64,000 bases of DNA from Ruegeria sp. 6PALISEP08 (GTDB lineage Bacteria > Pseudomonadota > Alphaproteobacteria > Rhodobacterales > Rhodobacteraceae). Each line of letters begins with the position of its first letter. The first letter of the stretch is position 1. The translations under genes were made by a program, and so were the position numbers. The notes beneath the pieces were generated by a model. That model was not told the origin of the DNA. It did no database searches and was given only the letters and a program-made list of their open reading frames with translations. Positions 34,080 to 44,069 of the stretch are shown piece after piece. The DNA lies in contig NZ_LGXZ01000018.1 in NCBI RefSeq assembly GCF_001238295.1, forward strand, positions 1 through 64,000, in the 5' to 3' direction.

Positions 34080-35096
34080 ATGAAAAAATCCGTAATCTTG
34101 GGCGCGGCAACGATTGCCGGTCTTTCTGCTGGCGCAGCCATGGCAGGGACCGTTGACGACGTTAAAGCGCGCGGCAAGCTGAACTGTGGCGTGACAACCG
34201 GTCTGGTTGGCTTTGCTGCACCCGACGCCAATGGCGAGTGGCAAGGCTTTGACGTTTCGCTTTGTCGTGCTGTCGCCGCTGCTGTTCTGGGCGATGCAAA
34301 CGCCGTCGAGTTCGTTCCGACCACCGGTAAGACACGCTTTACCGCTTTGGCGTCCGGCGAGATCGACATGCTGGCCCGTAACACCACCTGGACCTTCAGC
34401 CGCGACGTCGACCTGAAGTTTGAATTCACTGGTGTGAACTATTATGATGGTCAGGGCTTCATGGTTCCCAAGGCGCTGGGCGTGAGCTCGGCCAAGGAAC
34501 TGGATGGCGCAACTGTCTGTATCCAGACGGGTACCACGACCGAGCTGAACCTGGCGGACTTCTTCCGCTCGAACAACATCAGCTATGAGCCGGTTCCGAT
34601 CGAAACCAACGCCGAAGCGCAGCAGCAGTATCTGGCTGGCGCATGCGACGTTTATACCACCGACGCATCCGGTCTGGCCGCAACCCGCGCCACGTTTGAA
34701 GCACCGGACGAGCACGTTCTGCTGCCCGAAATCATCTCGAAAGAGCCGCTGGGCCCGCTGGTCCGTCACGGCGACCACGAATGGGGTGACGTTGTTCGCT
34801 GGACTCTGAACGCGCTGGTCTCGGCGGAAGAACTGGGTGTGACCTCGGCCAATATCGATGAGCTGAGCGCTGGCACCGACAACCCGGAAATCAACCGTCT
34901 GCTGGGTACCGAAGGCACCCTGGGCGAGATGCTGGGCCTGGACGCTGACTGGGCTGCGAAAGCCATCAAGGCCGGCGGCAACTATGGCGAAGTGTTTGCC
35001 AAGAACATCGGTGAAGAAACCCCGATCGGCCTGGCACGCGGCCTGAACGCACAGTGGACCGAAGGTGGCCTGCTGTACTCGCCGCCGTTCCGCTAA
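34080..35096 (+). CDS. aapJ: General L-amino-acid ABC transporter, substrate-binding protein
   Basis: From the ATG at 34080, with AGGAAGAGG upstream, the protein has 338 residues and a signal peptide ending AMA at about residue 22. GKLNCGVTTGLVGFAAPDAN and DFFRSNNI segments fit the family-3 binding proteins of the AapJ/BztA type, which bind a broad range of L-amino acids in the periplasm. It heads aapJQMP. Two short hairpins follow the gene (GGGCG/CGCCC at 35110-35131 and GCGGG/CCCGC at 35165-35180) and may stabilise the aapJ part of the transcript. Confidence 0.94.
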   Translation: MKKSVILGAATIAGLSAGAAMAGTVDDVKARGKLNCGVTTGLVGFAAPDANGEWQGFDVSLCRAVAAAVLGDANAVEFVPTTGKTRFTALASGEIDMLARNTTWTFSRDVDLKFEFTGVNYYDGQGFMVPKALGVSSAKELDGATVCIQTGTTTELNLADFFRSNNISYEPVPIETNAEAQQQYLAGACDVYTTDASGLAATRATFEAPDEHVLLPEIISKEPLGPLVRHGDHEWGDVVRWTLNALVSAEELGVTSANIDELSAGTDNPEINRLLGTEGTLGEMLGLDADWAAKAIKAGGNYGEVFAKNIGEETPIGLARGLNAQWTEGGLLYSPPFR

Positions 35097-35218
35097 AATG
35101 TAAGGAATTGGGCGTGGGGTAACCTGCGCCCTCTTCGCATCAAAAAGCTGCGGAAATATCTAGAGCGGGGAGAAACCCGCCAAGAAAACAAATTCGCACG
35201 CTACGGGGATTTCAAAAT

Positions 35219-36451
35219 ATGTCGACTATGACTGATCCACCGAAAGCTGACTTTCGGTTGTCCATGCTCATTAACGACACCCGCTATCGCTCCCTGACGT
35301 TTCAGGTGATCGCGGCGATCGTTATTGCGCTTTCCATCTGGTATCTCGGTAACAACCTGATCCAGAACCTGCGGGCCGCTGGGCTCAACATTTCCTACTC
35401 TTTTCTAGGTGACTCTTCCGGGTATGACATCAACCAGCGTCTGGTTGAATACGACAGTCAATCCAGCCACGGGCGTGCTGCGGTTGTTGGTATTCTCAAC
35501 ACGCTATTGGTCGCCTTTCTGGCTTGTATCACGGCCACGATATTCGGAGTGATCGCAGGTGTTCTGCGGCTTTCCAACAACTGGCTGGTGTCCAAACTGA
35601 TGGCAGTCTATGTCGAGATCTTTCGGAATATTCCGGTTCTGATCTGGATCATCATCATCTTCACCGTCATGACGGCTGTGCTGCCCGGACCGCGCGCGTT
35701 CCGGGGTGACAACGCAACATCCAGCATGTTGTTCGATGCTTTCGCCTTTACCAACCGGGGTGTCTATGTTCCGCGCCCCGTATTCGCAAACGGGCTGTTT
35801 GGCGCAACCATTCTGAACTGGTTGCTGGTCATCGTTGTTCTGATCGGCTCGTGGTTTGCATCGCGAGAGATCGAAAAGCGGGCAACCTTGAAGCAGGAAG
35901 CGACTGGTGAGCGCCCAAAAACGTTCTTGGTCAAGCTGGCTGTTTGGCTGATGCCTTTTGCCGTGTTGATGCTCATCATGGGTCTGACTTGGGATATTCC
36001 CGCTTTGAAAGGGTTCAATTTCAGTGGCGGCATCAAGGTTGGTGGCCCGCTGATTGCATTGTGGTTTGCTCTTTCCATCTACACTGGTGCGTTCATTGCG
36101 GAAAACGTTCGCGCGGGTATTCAGGCAATCAGCAAAGGCCAAACCGAAGCTGCGGCTGCATTGGGTCTGCGTCCGGGACGGATCATGAACCTTGTCGTTT
36201 TGCCTCAGGCGCTGCGGGTCATCATCCCGCCGCTGATTTCGCAATATCTGAACATCACCAAGAACTCGTCGCTGGCGATTGCAGTGGGTTATGCGGATAT
36301 CACAGCGACGCTGGGTGGTATTACGCTGAACCAGACCGGACGCGCGATCGAATGTGTTCTGCTGCTGATGCTGTTCTATCTGACGGCCTCCCTGCTGATT
36401 TCGATGGCGATGAACATCTATAACGCTTCCGTCAAGCTGAAGGAGCGCTGA
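35219..36451 (+). CDS. aapQ: General L-amino-acid ABC transporter, permease
   Basis: The 410-residue inner-membrane protein has an N-terminal segment, then a split permease domain. The EAA-like loop EAAAALGLRPGRIMNLVVLPQALRVIIPP (landmark around residue 305-333) marks coupling to the ATPase. A long insertion between the first and later helices, as in AapQ/BztB, makes it larger than usual His/Glu-type permeases of 220-240 residues. It follows aapJ after 122 nt and precedes aapM by 3 nt. Confidence 0.94.
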   Translation: MSTMTDPPKADFRLSMLINDTRYRSLTFQVIAAIVIALSIWYLGNNLIQNLRAAGLNISYSFLGDSSGYDINQRLVEYDSQSSHGRAAVVGILNTLLVAFLACITATIFGVIAGVLRLSNNWLVSKLMAVYVEIFRNIPVLIWIIIIFTVMTAVLPGPRAFRGDNATSSMLFDAFAFTNRGVYVPRPVFANGLFGATILNWLLVIVVLIGSWFASREIEKRATLKQEATGERPKTFLVKLAVWLMPFAVLMLIMGLTWDIPALKGFNFSGGIKVGGPLIALWFALSIYTGAFIAENVRAGIQAISKGQTEAAAALGLRPGRIMNLVVLPQALRVIIPPLISQYLNITKNSSLAIAVGYADITATLGGITLNQTGRAIECVLLLMLFYLTASLLISMAMNIYNASVKLKER

Positions 36452-36454
36452 GCC

Positions 36455-37753
36455 ATGAGTGATCAAACAACAAACCCGATCGCCTTCGTGGCCGAAGACA
36501 CAATCCCGCCCTCGCCTCCGCCAGCACGTGAGACAGGGGTGGTTAAGTGGCTGCGCGAGAATCTGTTCTCGGGCGTGACAAACACTGTCCTGACGGTGCT
36601 GTCGCTGGTGCTGATCTACATTCTATTGAAGAACACGTTGCCGTGGATCTTTAACGGGGTGTGGAATGCCAACTCTTTGGCGGAATGCCGTGAGATTCTG
36701 GCAGGTAAGACCGGTGCCTGTTTCGCGGTTCTGACCGAACGCTGGCCTCAGCTGATCTATGGCTTCAAGTACCCTGCCGACGCTTACTGGCGACCGAACC
36801 TAGCCTTAGTGCTGATGTTGGTCGCCCTTGCACCGGTGTTGTTCTTTGATCTGCCGCGCAAGATGTTGCTGTTTACCGCAGTCTATCCTTTTGTGGCTTT
36901 CTGGCTGATCTGGGGGGGCACGATTCTGGTTCCTGTGGTGGCGCTTGTCGGTTTCATTGCTGCGGGTGCTGTGTTCCAGAAACTGGGTAACAACAGCTTT
37001 GCGGCCGGGTTCTTTGGGGCCATCGTGACCGCGCTGGTAATCTGGAACGTCGGCGGAGCTCTGATCCCCGAAGGCTTATCCGAGAACGCTTGGCTCACAG
37101 CTGTTCCCAGCCGTGATCTGGGTGGATTCATGCTGAACATGATGCTGGGTGTGACCTGTGTGTCTTTGTCAGTGCCTCTGGGTATCGCGCTGGCTTTGGG
37201 CCGTCAGTCGAACATGCCGCTGATCAAATGGGTCTGTGTCATCTTCATCGAATTCATCCGAGGCGTGCCTCTGATCACGCTGCTTTTCGTGGCTTCGGTG
37301 ATGCTGGCGTATTTCTTCCCGCCTGACAGCACGGTCGACCTGTTCCTACGCGTTGTGATCATGATCACCATGTTCTCGGCAGCTTATATTGCCGAGGTGA
37401 TCCGCGGCGGTCTGGCAGCGCTTCCACGTGGACAGTACGAGGCAGCAGACAGCTTGGGCCTTGATTACCCGCAGGCAATGCGGCTGATCATCCTGCCGCA
37501 GGCGCTAAAGATCTCGATCCCCGGTATCGTGAACGTTGCCGTCGGCCTGTTCAAGGATACCACACTGGTTTCGGTCATCTCGATGTTCGATCTGGTGGGC
37601 ATGATCCGGGGTCCCATCTTGGCGTCGACCGAATGGAACGGCGTCTATTGGGAGCTTCTGGGCTTCGCCGCGCTTCTGTTCTTCGTCGTCTGCTACGGCA
37701 TCTCTCAATATTCTCAGTGGCTCGAGCGTCGCCTTGCCACAGATCATCACTAA
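36455..37753 (+). CDS. aapM: General L-amino-acid ABC transporter, permease
   Basis: The 432-residue protein pairs with AapQ. It carries the same coupling loop (EAADSLGLDYPQAMRLIILPQ near residue 330-350) and about eight to ten membrane segments, with a large N-terminal and periplasmic insertion. It begins 3 nt after aapQ and ends 12 nt before aapP. Confidence 0.94.
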   Translation: MSDQTTNPIAFVAEDTIPPSPPPARETGVVKWLRENLFSGVTNTVLTVLSLVLIYILLKNTLPWIFNGVWNANSLAECREILAGKTGACFAVLTERWPQLIYGFKYPADAYWRPNLALVLMLVALAPVLFFDLPRKMLLFTAVYPFVAFWLIWGGTILVPVVALVGFIAAGAVFQKLGNNSFAAGFFGAIVTALVIWNVGGALIPEGLSENAWLTAVPSRDLGGFMLNMMLGVTCVSLSVPLGIALALGRQSNMPLIKWVCVIFIEFIRGVPLITLLFVASVMLAYFFPPDSTVDLFLRVVIMITMFSAAYIAEVIRGGLAALPRGQYEAADSLGLDYPQAMRLIILPQALKISIPGIVNVAVGLFKDTTLVSVISMFDLVGMIRGPILASTEWNGVYWELLGFAALLFFVVCYGISQYSQWLERRLATDHH

Positions 37754-37765
37754 GGAGTTCAACAT

Positions 37766-38557
37766 ATGTCTGAACTTGCAATTGACCGTGAAATCGACCG
37801 TTCCAAGATGCAGGTGAGCGACGAGATCGCCATCGACATTAACAACATGAATAAGTGGTACGGGTCGTTCCACGTGCTGCGCGACATCAATCTGACCGTC
37901 AACCAGGGCGAGCGGATTGTTATCGCGGGCCCGTCGGGTTCGGGTAAGTCCACCCTGATCCGCTGCCTGAACGCGCTGGAGGAACACCAGCAGGGTAAGA
38001 TCGTTGTGGACGGGATCGAGTTGTCGAATGACCTCAAGAACATCGACAAGATCCGGTCCGAGGTTGGCATGGTGTTCCAGCACTTCAACCTGTTCCCGCA
38101 CCTGACCATTCTGGAAAACTGCACGCTGGCCCCGATCTGGGTGCGCAAGACGCCCAAGAAAGAGGCCGAAGAGCGTGCGATGCATTTCCTGGAAAAGGTT
38201 AAGATACCCGAGCAAGCCGACAAGTATCCCGGCCAGCTGTCAGGTGGTCAGCAGCAGCGTGTGGCGATTGCCCGCTCACTCTGCATGATGCCGCGGATCA
38301 TGTTGTTCGATGAACCAACTTCGGCGCTGGATCCCGAGATGATCAAAGAGGTGCTGGACACCATGATTGAGCTGGCCGAGGAAGGCATGACCATGCTGTG
38401 CGTGACGCACGAGATGGGCTTTGCCCGGCAGGTGGCCAACCGGGTGATCTTTATGGATGCCGGTCAGATTGTTGAACAGAACGAACCGGAAGAGTTCTTC
38501 AACAATCCGCAGAGCGAACGGACCAAACTGTTCCTCAGCCAGATTCTGGGCCACTAA
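37766..38557 (+). CDS. aapP: General L-amino-acid ABC transporter, ATPase
   Basis: The 263-residue protein has Walker [10 protein letters not shown] (about residue 55), signature [14 protein letters not shown], and Walker [16 protein letters not shown] with the H-loop VTHEMGFA. It energises AapQM. AAGGAG lies upstream. A symmetric terminator follows, which closes the aapJQMP operon. Confidence 0.96.
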   Translation: MSELAIDREIDRSKMQVSDEIAIDINNMNKWYGSFHVLRDINLTVNQGERIVIAGPSGSGKSTLIRCLNALEEHQQGKIVVDGIELSNDLKNIDKIRSEVGMVFQHFNLFPHLTILENCTLAPIWVRKTPKKEAEERAMHFLEKVKIPEQADKYPGQLSGGQQQRVAIARSLCMMPRIMLFDEPTSALDPEMIKEVLDTMIELAEEGMTMLCVTHEMGFARQVANRVIFMDAGQIVEQNEPEEFFNNPQSERTKLFLSQILGH

Positions 38558-38575
38558 CCGGCCTAAACTCAAAGG

Positions 38576-38604
38576 AAAGGCGGGGTTTTGCCCCGCCTTT
38601 TTCT
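38576..38604. terminator. Bidirectional terminator between aapP and sixA
   Basis: AAAGGCGGGG TTTTG CCCCGCCTTT is a perfect stem with TTCTATTCT on the + side and CCTTTGAGTTT on the - side. It lies between convergent operons and can serve both. Confidence 0.88.
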
Positions 38605-39100
38605 ATTCTAGCAATTCGCGCGGAATTGCGAAGCCAAGAACTTTCCCGGTGTGCCATTGGACCTCGGTCCAACTGGCAACGTCAAATTCCATGACGGTTG
38701 TTGCGCAGGTCGGATAGTCCAGAAATCGCGAATGTGCCGGAGTGTCCTGCACCAGTTGGCGAGCAAACTGGGCAATCCCCGGATTGTGTCCCAGCATCAA
38801 GACGGTCCGACCCTTCGCTTCGAACAACTGGCGTATCATCTGGTCGGGACCCGCCAGGTAAAGCGCATCCTGAAAACGGACATACTCAGCTGTCATCGCC
38901 ATCCTACCCCAGGTTTCGCGGGTTCGGGTTGAGGTCGAGCTGAGAACCTCATCCGGCACCCAACCATGTGCACGCAACCATTTGGCAATTGCGGGGGCAG
39001 ACTTGCGTCCTCGATTGCTTAGCGGACGTGCATGGTCGTCCAGCATCGGATTGTCCCAGCTGGATTTGGCGTGGCGTGTCAGGATCAAGGTGTGGGTCAT
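38603..39100 (-). CDS. sixA: SixA-type histidine phosphatase
   Basis: The 165-residue protein has the histidine phosphatase motif LTRHAKSSW near the N-terminus and the distal LGHNPGIAQ. It lacks the extra helices of phosphoglycerate mutases, as does SixA, which removes phosphate from histidine phosphotransfer proteins. The partner here is unknown. Its start overlaps the preceding iron-sulfur protein gene (ATGA), so it is the last gene of that - strand operon. Confidence 0.87.
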   Translation of the reverse strand: MTHTLILTRHAKSSWDNPMLDDHARPLSNRGRKSAPAIAKWLRAHGWVPDEVLSSTSTRTRETWGRMAMTAEYVRFQDALYLAGPDQMIRQLFEAKGRTVLMLGHNPGIAQFARQLVQDTPAHSRFLDYPTCATTVMEFDVASWTEVQWHTGKVLGFAIPRELLE

Positions 39101-39783
39101 GACGGGTGGAACGACCTCATGTGATGGGCCGACTGTTCTGATGTGCGTCCCGAGCCCGCGCTAAGAGGGCAGGCAAGGCGGGCAAGACATCCGCCGGTCA
39201 TGCAGGTCTGCCCTCGGGGCGTATTCAGATGGCTGTGGCAGGCCGAGACGTCGTAGAACTCTTGTGCGTTCAGGGCGCCGACAGGGCAGGCTCGCGTGCA
39301 GGGTGCGTCGCAGGTGGTGCAGGGGGATTGCCCGGATGTGTTCGGGATATCGAATTCGTCGGCAAAATGTAGTGCACCGCGATACGAGATCATCATGCCA
39401 ACGGTATCGTGCACCAACGCCCCGACCGGGCTGCTGAAAGTCCGTCCTGATTTCAGCGCCCAGTCGATGAAAGGAGCATAAGGAGGCCCGCCAAAGGGAA
39501 AAAAGGCATCTGCACCAAGTGTCCGGGCCATCCCGCCAATCACTCTGGTGGACCACCGGTCAACCGGATCGGGTGCGCCCCACTCTGGGGCTGCTTTCAA
39601 GACTGGCCAAAAGTCCCCCCCGACCCCCAACAGGACCAGCGTGCCGGTTTCAAGCTGTTTGGCATCCACCTTGCGGGGATGCAGTGCCCCCATGACAATC
39701 AGCCCATTACAACGGGCTGCCTCAGTGACGTGGTCATAAGGCGCTGTATTTGGGTCAGAGGAAGGTTGTGCAAGATTGGTCAT
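39097..39783 (-). CDS. 4Fe-4S protein of unknown function
   Basis: The 228-residue protein has a C-terminal cysteine cluster CTTCDAPCTRACPVGAL with a further Cys in SACHSHL, and C..C in TCMTGGCLARLACP, which together resemble the ferredoxin domain of QueG-like proteins. The N-terminal domain (FFPFGGPPYAPFIDWALKSG) lacks the cobalamin-binding pattern I would expect of QueG, so the reaction is unclear. It begins 22 nt after argB and overlaps sixA, forming one transcript with both. Confidence 0.75.
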   Translation of the reverse strand: MTNLAQPSSDPNTAPYDHVTEAARCNGLIVMGALHPRKVDAKQLETGTLVLLGVGGDFWPVLKAAPEWGAPDPVDRWSTRVIGGMARTLGADAFFPFGGPPYAPFIDWALKSGRTFSSPVGALVHDTVGMMISYRGALHFADEFDIPNTSGQSPCTTCDAPCTRACPVGALNAQEFYDVSACHSHLNTPRGQTCMTGGCLARLACPLSAGSGRTSEQSAHHMRSFHPS

Positions 39784-39805
39784 GTCTCTTCCTTCCTTAA
39801 ACGGG

Positions 39806-40669
39806 TCAGTCCGGCCGTATCAGCGACCCGGCCCCGTGTTCCGTGAACAGTTCGAGCAGCACGGCGTTTGGCGCGCGTCCGTCCAGGATCACCACGGCCC
39901 GAACACCGCTGTGCAGCGCGTCAAGGGCCGTCTCGGTCTTGGGGATCATGCCTCCTGCGATCGTGCCCTCGCGGGTCATTTCGCGAATTTGCCCGGCCTT
40001 CAGTTCGGTGACAACATCTCCGGCGGCGTTCTTGACACCCGAGACATCGGTCAGCAGCAGCAGCCGGTCGGCCTTTAGCGCCGAGGCAATTGCACCCGCC
40101 GCTGTGTCGCCATTGACGTTGAATGTTTCGCCATCACGACCTGCGCCCAGCGGAGCAATCACCGGGATTACGTCATGTGAGAACAGGTCTTGCAGGATCT
40201 TGGGATTCATTTCGGCGGGTGTGCCCACATATCCCAGCGACGTGTCTGTCTGGTCGCAGGTCATCAGGTTTGCATCTTTGCCAGACAAGCCAACCGCCGA
40301 ACCGCCCTGATCATTGATCGCCTGGACAATGCGCTTGTTCACAAGACCGGACAAAACCATCTCGACCACTTCGACGGTTGCGGTATCAGTCACACGTTTG
40401 CCGTTCACAAACTCGGACTGGATATCCAGCTTATCCAACATGGCGTTGATCATCGGACCGCCGCCATGCACAACGACTGGATTGACCCCAACCTGACGCA
40501 TCAGAACCACGTCACGGGCAAAGCTTTCCATCGCCTCATCGCTGCCCATCGCGTGGCCGCCCAGCTTGATGACGACAATGGCTCCGTCATAGCGCTGCAG
40601 ATAGGGCAGAGCGCTGTTGAGTGTAGCTGCGGTGGCAATCCAGTCCCGGTTCATATCTCGTGTCTTCAT
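39806..40669 (-). CDS. argB: Acetylglutamate kinase
   Basis: The 287-residue protein has the amino-acid kinase fold: [24 protein letters not shown] and the C-terminal [15 protein letters not shown] and [11 protein letters not shown]. It phosphorylates N-acetylglutamate in arginine synthesis. AAAGGG lies upstream of the ATG at 40669; an in-frame ATG at 40654 is the alternative. It lies 60 nt behind engB. Confidence 0.96.
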   Translation of the reverse strand: MKTRDMNRDWIATAATLNSALPYLQRYDGAIVVIKLGGHAMGSDEAMESFARDVVLMRQVGVNPVVVHGGGPMINAMLDKLDIQSEFVNGKRVTDTATVEVVEMVLSGLVNKRIVQAINDQGGSAVGLSGKDANLMTCDQTDTSLGYVGTPAEMNPKILQDLFSHDVIPVIAPLGAGRDGETFNVNGDTAAGAIASALKADRLLLLTDVSGVKNAAGDVVTELKAGQIREMTREGTIAGGMIPKTETALDALHSGVRAVVILDGRAPNAVLLELFTEHGAGSLIRPD

Positions 40670-40729
40670 GGCTAAAGTCCCTTTGGAGACCTGTGTTAGG
40701 GCCTTTGCACGGCCCTGCCAAGGGCGAAG

Positions 40730-41383
40730 CTATTCCAGATGCGAGATGATGGACCGCAAGGTCGCGATGCCGTCGCCTTTCTCGGAAGAGGTCAGCACGA
40801 TTTCCGGGAATGCTGCGGGGTGCTTGGACAAGGCAGCGCGCGTCTGGTCCAGCACCTTCTCGCGATCCTTGGCCTTGACCTTGTCCGACTTGGTCAGAAC
40901 GCATTGAAAGGTTACGGCGCTGGTATCCAGCAGTTTCATGATCTCGGCATCAACCGGTTTCACGCCGTGGCGCGCATCGATCAGTACAAAGGCGCGGCGC
41001 AGTGTCTGGCGACCGCTGAGATACTGTTTCAGCAGTTTCTGCCACTTCTCCACCACTTTCAGCGGGGCATTCGCATAGCCATAGCCAGGCAAGTCCACCA
41101 GATAGAGTTCGGGGCCCTGGGTGAAAAAGTTGATCTCTTGCGTGCGCCCGGGCGTGTTTGAAGCCCGTGCCAGACCCTTGGTTCCGGTCAGCGCGTTGAT
41201 CAAGCTGGACTTGCCGACATTCGACCGGCCTGCGAAGCAGACCTCCAACCGATCAGGGGCGGGCAGGCCGTTCATGGCGACCACGCCTTTGACAAATTCA
41301 GAAGGGCCTGCGAACAGTTTGCGCCCGCGTTCCTTGGAAAGGTCATCCGGCTCTTCAGCCAGTGGAAACGGAAGTGATGTCAT
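40730..41383 (-). CDS. engB: Ribosome-biogenesis GTPase EngB (YihA/YsxC)
   Basis: From the ATG at 41383, which overlaps the MOSC gene stop (ATGA), the protein has 217 residues. G1 is AGRSNVGKSSL, G3 is DLPGYGYA, G4 is TKSDK. The size and the YGYAN sequence after G3 identify EngB, an essential GTPase in 50S assembly. Confidence 0.95.
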   Translation of the reverse strand: MTSLPFPLAEEPDDLSKERGRKLFAGPSEFVKGVVAMNGLPAPDRLEVCFAGRSNVGKSSLINALTGTKGLARASNTPGRTQEINFFTQGPELYLVDLPGYGYANAPLKVVEKWQKLLKQYLSGRQTLRRAFVLIDARHGVKPVDAEIMKLLDTSAVTFQCVLTKSDKVKAKDREKVLDQTRAALSKHPAAFPEIVLTSSEKGDGIATLRSIISHLE

Positions 41384-42117
41384 AGCACGCACACCTCATC
41401 ATTCAGACGGATCTCACCGCCTTGAACGACTTCGGCGTAAACACCGAAATCCTGATGGCCCCAGCTGCTCAGCGTGCCCAGAGTGTCCGCGTCGCGCGCA
41501 CCGGTTTCGGGGTTGGCGGTGGTGGCCTTGCAGCGGGTGATACGTTCGCGCACACGGAACACGGCCTGCCCAATGCGGACTTCGCGCCCCAACCAGTCGA
41601 ACTCTTCCCACAAGGGCAGGCCGTCAATCCAGATGTTCCCGCGCCAGCGTATGATCGACAGCGTTTGGCCAAGCTTTTGTTCGACCGCGCGGTGAGAAGC
41701 CATGTTGCACAGGCTGATGGATGGGAAATCACTGTCCGTCATTCCGCGTCCCGGAACCCGGACTATCCGGGCAGATGCTGCGCGATCAGTGGGCATCAGC
41801 GGCTTTACCCAATCCAGAAAAACCTCTTGTTCGGCATCCGGGGTGAAGTTCAGATCGGGTCTGTCGCGGTGCCGGAGTGTCACCTGATCTCCGTGCAACT
41901 CGGCAGAGATCGCCGCCAGTTCGGGTGCCTTTGCGACGCGGCTGAAATTCGAACAAGGGGCCCAGTCCGACCCATCTGTCTTGGCGGCTTCATGAGCAAC
42001 CGCCCAAACGCGATCCCCGGGCATGGTCTGCCCGGGGATGACTGTAACTTGGCTCAGGGCTTCGTGCCCGTGACTTTTGATCGGGTGACGCCAGAGATTT
42101 GAGACTGTTCCGCTCAT
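41380..42117 (-). CDS. MOSC-domain protein
   Basis: From the ATG at 42117, overlapping the yidC stop, the protein has 245 residues. It has the MOSC N-terminal barrel start (LWRHPIKSHGHEAL) and the C-terminal RCKATTANPETGARD motif with the conserved Cys seen in MOSC proteins such as the C-domain of molybdenum-cofactor sulfurase and mARC. It may handle sulfur or molybdenum-cofactor ligands. The function is inferred only from the fold. It is coupled to both yidC and engB. Confidence 0.85.
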   Translation of the reverse strand: MSGTVSNLWRHPIKSHGHEALSQVTVIPGQTMPGDRVWAVAHEAAKTDGSDWAPCSNFSRVAKAPELAAISAELHGDQVTLRHRDRPDLNFTPDAEQEVFLDWVKPLMPTDRAASARIVRVPGRGMTDSDFPSISLCNMASHRAVEQKLGQTLSIIRWRGNIWIDGLPLWEEFDWLGREVRIGQAVFRVRERITRCKATTANPETGARDADTLGTLSSWGHQDFGVYAEVVQGGEIRLNDEVCVL

Positions 42118-43943
42118 TTGTTGTCCGTTTTTGGCGTCTTCTTGAAGCCGGATCTGATATTCCCGAACACGTCCGGTTTGTAGCCCTGACTGCGCATGAT
42201 GAGGTATTGCTGTGTGAACGTGATCGTGTTGTTCGCAATCCAGTAGACGACCAGACCGCTGGCAAAACCGCCTAGCATGAACATGAAGACCCAGGGCATC
42301 CAAGCAAAGATCATCGCTTGAGTGGCGTCGGTTGGTGCCGGATTCAGCTTCTGTTGCAGCCACATCGAGATACCCAGCAGCAGCGGCAGAATACCGATGA
42401 AGATCAACGCCATGATGCTTTCAGGTGCGGGTGTCGCCCAAGGCAGCCAGCCAAAGAAGTTGAAGATCGAGGTCGGGTCAGGCGCGCTCAGGTCCTGGAA
42501 CGGTCCGAACCAGGGTGCCTGACGCAGTTCGATCGTGACGAAAATCACCTTGTATAGCGAGAAGAAGATTGGGATCTGCAACAGGATCGGCAGACAGCCT
42601 GCGGCCGGGTTCACCTTTTCCTTCTTGTACAGTTCCATCATGCCTTGCTGCATCTTCTGACGGTCGTCGCCAGCGGCTTCTTTCAGAGCCTCCATCTGCG
42701 GCTGCAATTCCTTCATCTTGGCCATCGAGACGTAGGATTTGTAGGCCAGCGGGAACAGGATCGCCTTAATGATCAGCGTCAGACCGATGATCGACCAACC
42801 CATGTTGCCAATCAGCACGTTGATGTTGTGCAGAAGCCAGAAGATCGGTTTGGTCAGGAAGAAGAACCAGCCCCAATCGATGCTGTCGATGAATTTCTGA
42901 ACGCCTTCGGACTGGTATTCCCGAATAGCCTCCCATTCTTTTGCACCGGCAAAAAGGCGAGTCGTGACCTGCTCGGTCGCACCCGGCGCAACGGTCAGCG
43001 TCGGCAGAACGGTCTCTGTCTGATAGATCTTGCGGCGCGAGTCATACTTGGCGGCTGCTTTGAACGCGGAACCAGGCTCAGGGATCAGCGTGGTCATCCA
43101 GTAGTGATCGGTGAAACCGATCCAGCCGTTTTCCTTGACCTGATATACCTCGGCCTGCGCGCGTTCGTTCGGATCGATGTCGAAATCACGAACGTCGCCG
43201 TAATCCACTTCTGTCAGAGTGCCGTCAGCCATGCCGATAACGCCCTCATGAAGAATGAAGAAGTTCTTCAGGCCAGGCAGATCACCGTCTTCGCCAATAC
43301 CGTGGCGTGCCAGGATGCCGTAGGGGGCCATGCCGACCTCGGCCTCGGTGGCGTTTTCAACCGACTGCGTGACGCTGAACATGTAGTTATCATCCACCGA
43401 GATGGTGCGGCGGAAGGTCAGGCCGTTGCCGTTGTCCCAAACAAGCGTCACCGGACTGTCGACGCCGAGGGTCTCACCCTGCTCAACGGACCAGATGGTG
43501 TTGGGGCCGGGTACGTCGGCACCGCTCAGGCCCGCGCCAGGAGCCCAGCCGTATAGTGCGTAATACGCGGACTCTGACCCCACCGGTGCCAACAGTTCGA
43601 CAATCGGAGAATCGTCGGCCAGCGAAACCTTGTAGTCTTTCAGCGACAGCTCATCGATGCGACCACCGGCGAGCGACAGGCTTCCGGTCAGGCGCGGCGT
43701 GTCGATGCTGATCCGCGGGGCCTGAGCCTCGGGTTCAGCTTCGGTCGCAGCTGCGGTTGCTTCCCCCACAGCGCCTGTTTCAGCAGCGCTTGGCGTCTGA
43801 ACCTCATTGCCTTCGACATTGGCAATTTCAGCCTGTTCCGGTGCAGGCGTCGGTTCCGGCGGGGGGAACAGCACAAACCAGACCAGGATCACGAGAAAGC
43901 TGAGCGCGGTTGCGAGGATGAGATTCTTGTTCTGATCGTCCAT
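42114..43943 (-). CDS. yidC: Membrane protein insertase YidC
   Basis: From the ATG at 43943, the protein has 609 residues. The first membrane segment (NLILATALSFLVILVWFVLF) is followed by an acidic Glu/Ala-rich linker and a large periplasmic beta-domain. The insertase core then has five membrane segments with YKKEKVNPAAGCLPILLQIPIFF. It inserts small and partly assembled membrane proteins alone or with SecYEG. In most genomes it follows rpmH-rnpA-yidD closely; here ttcA and an EAL gene stand in between. Confidence 0.97.
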   Translation of the reverse strand: MDDQNKNLILATALSFLVILVWFVLFPPPEPTPAPEQAEIANVEGNEVQTPSAAETGAVGEATAAATEAEPEAQAPRISIDTPRLTGSLSLAGGRIDELSLKDYKVSLADDSPIVELLAPVGSESAYYALYGWAPGAGLSGADVPGPNTIWSVEQGETLGVDSPVTLVWDNGNGLTFRRTISVDDNYMFSVTQSVENATEAEVGMAPYGILARHGIGEDGDLPGLKNFFILHEGVIGMADGTLTEVDYGDVRDFDIDPNERAQAEVYQVKENGWIGFTDHYWMTTLIPEPGSAFKAAAKYDSRRKIYQTETVLPTLTVAPGATEQVTTRLFAGAKEWEAIREYQSEGVQKFIDSIDWGWFFFLTKPIFWLLHNINVLIGNMGWSIIGLTLIIKAILFPLAYKSYVSMAKMKELQPQMEALKEAAGDDRQKMQQGMMELYKKEKVNPAAGCLPILLQIPIFFSLYKVIFVTIELRQAPWFGPFQDLSAPDPTSIFNFFGWLPWATPAPESIMALIFIGILPLLLGISMWLQQKLNPAPTDATQAMIFAWMPWVFMFMLGGFASGLVVYWIANNTITFTQQYLIMRSQGYKPDVFGNIRSGFKKTPKTDNK

Positions 43944-44069
43944 CGGGGACAGCCACCTTGAGCAGTGAAAGACACCCGCAGGGTTCAACAGAGTGCGGGC
44001 CCAAAGGTCAAGCGGAATCGCCCGTCATTTCGTCACGTACTGGTCTTCTTTGGGCTGATTTCGGGTTCC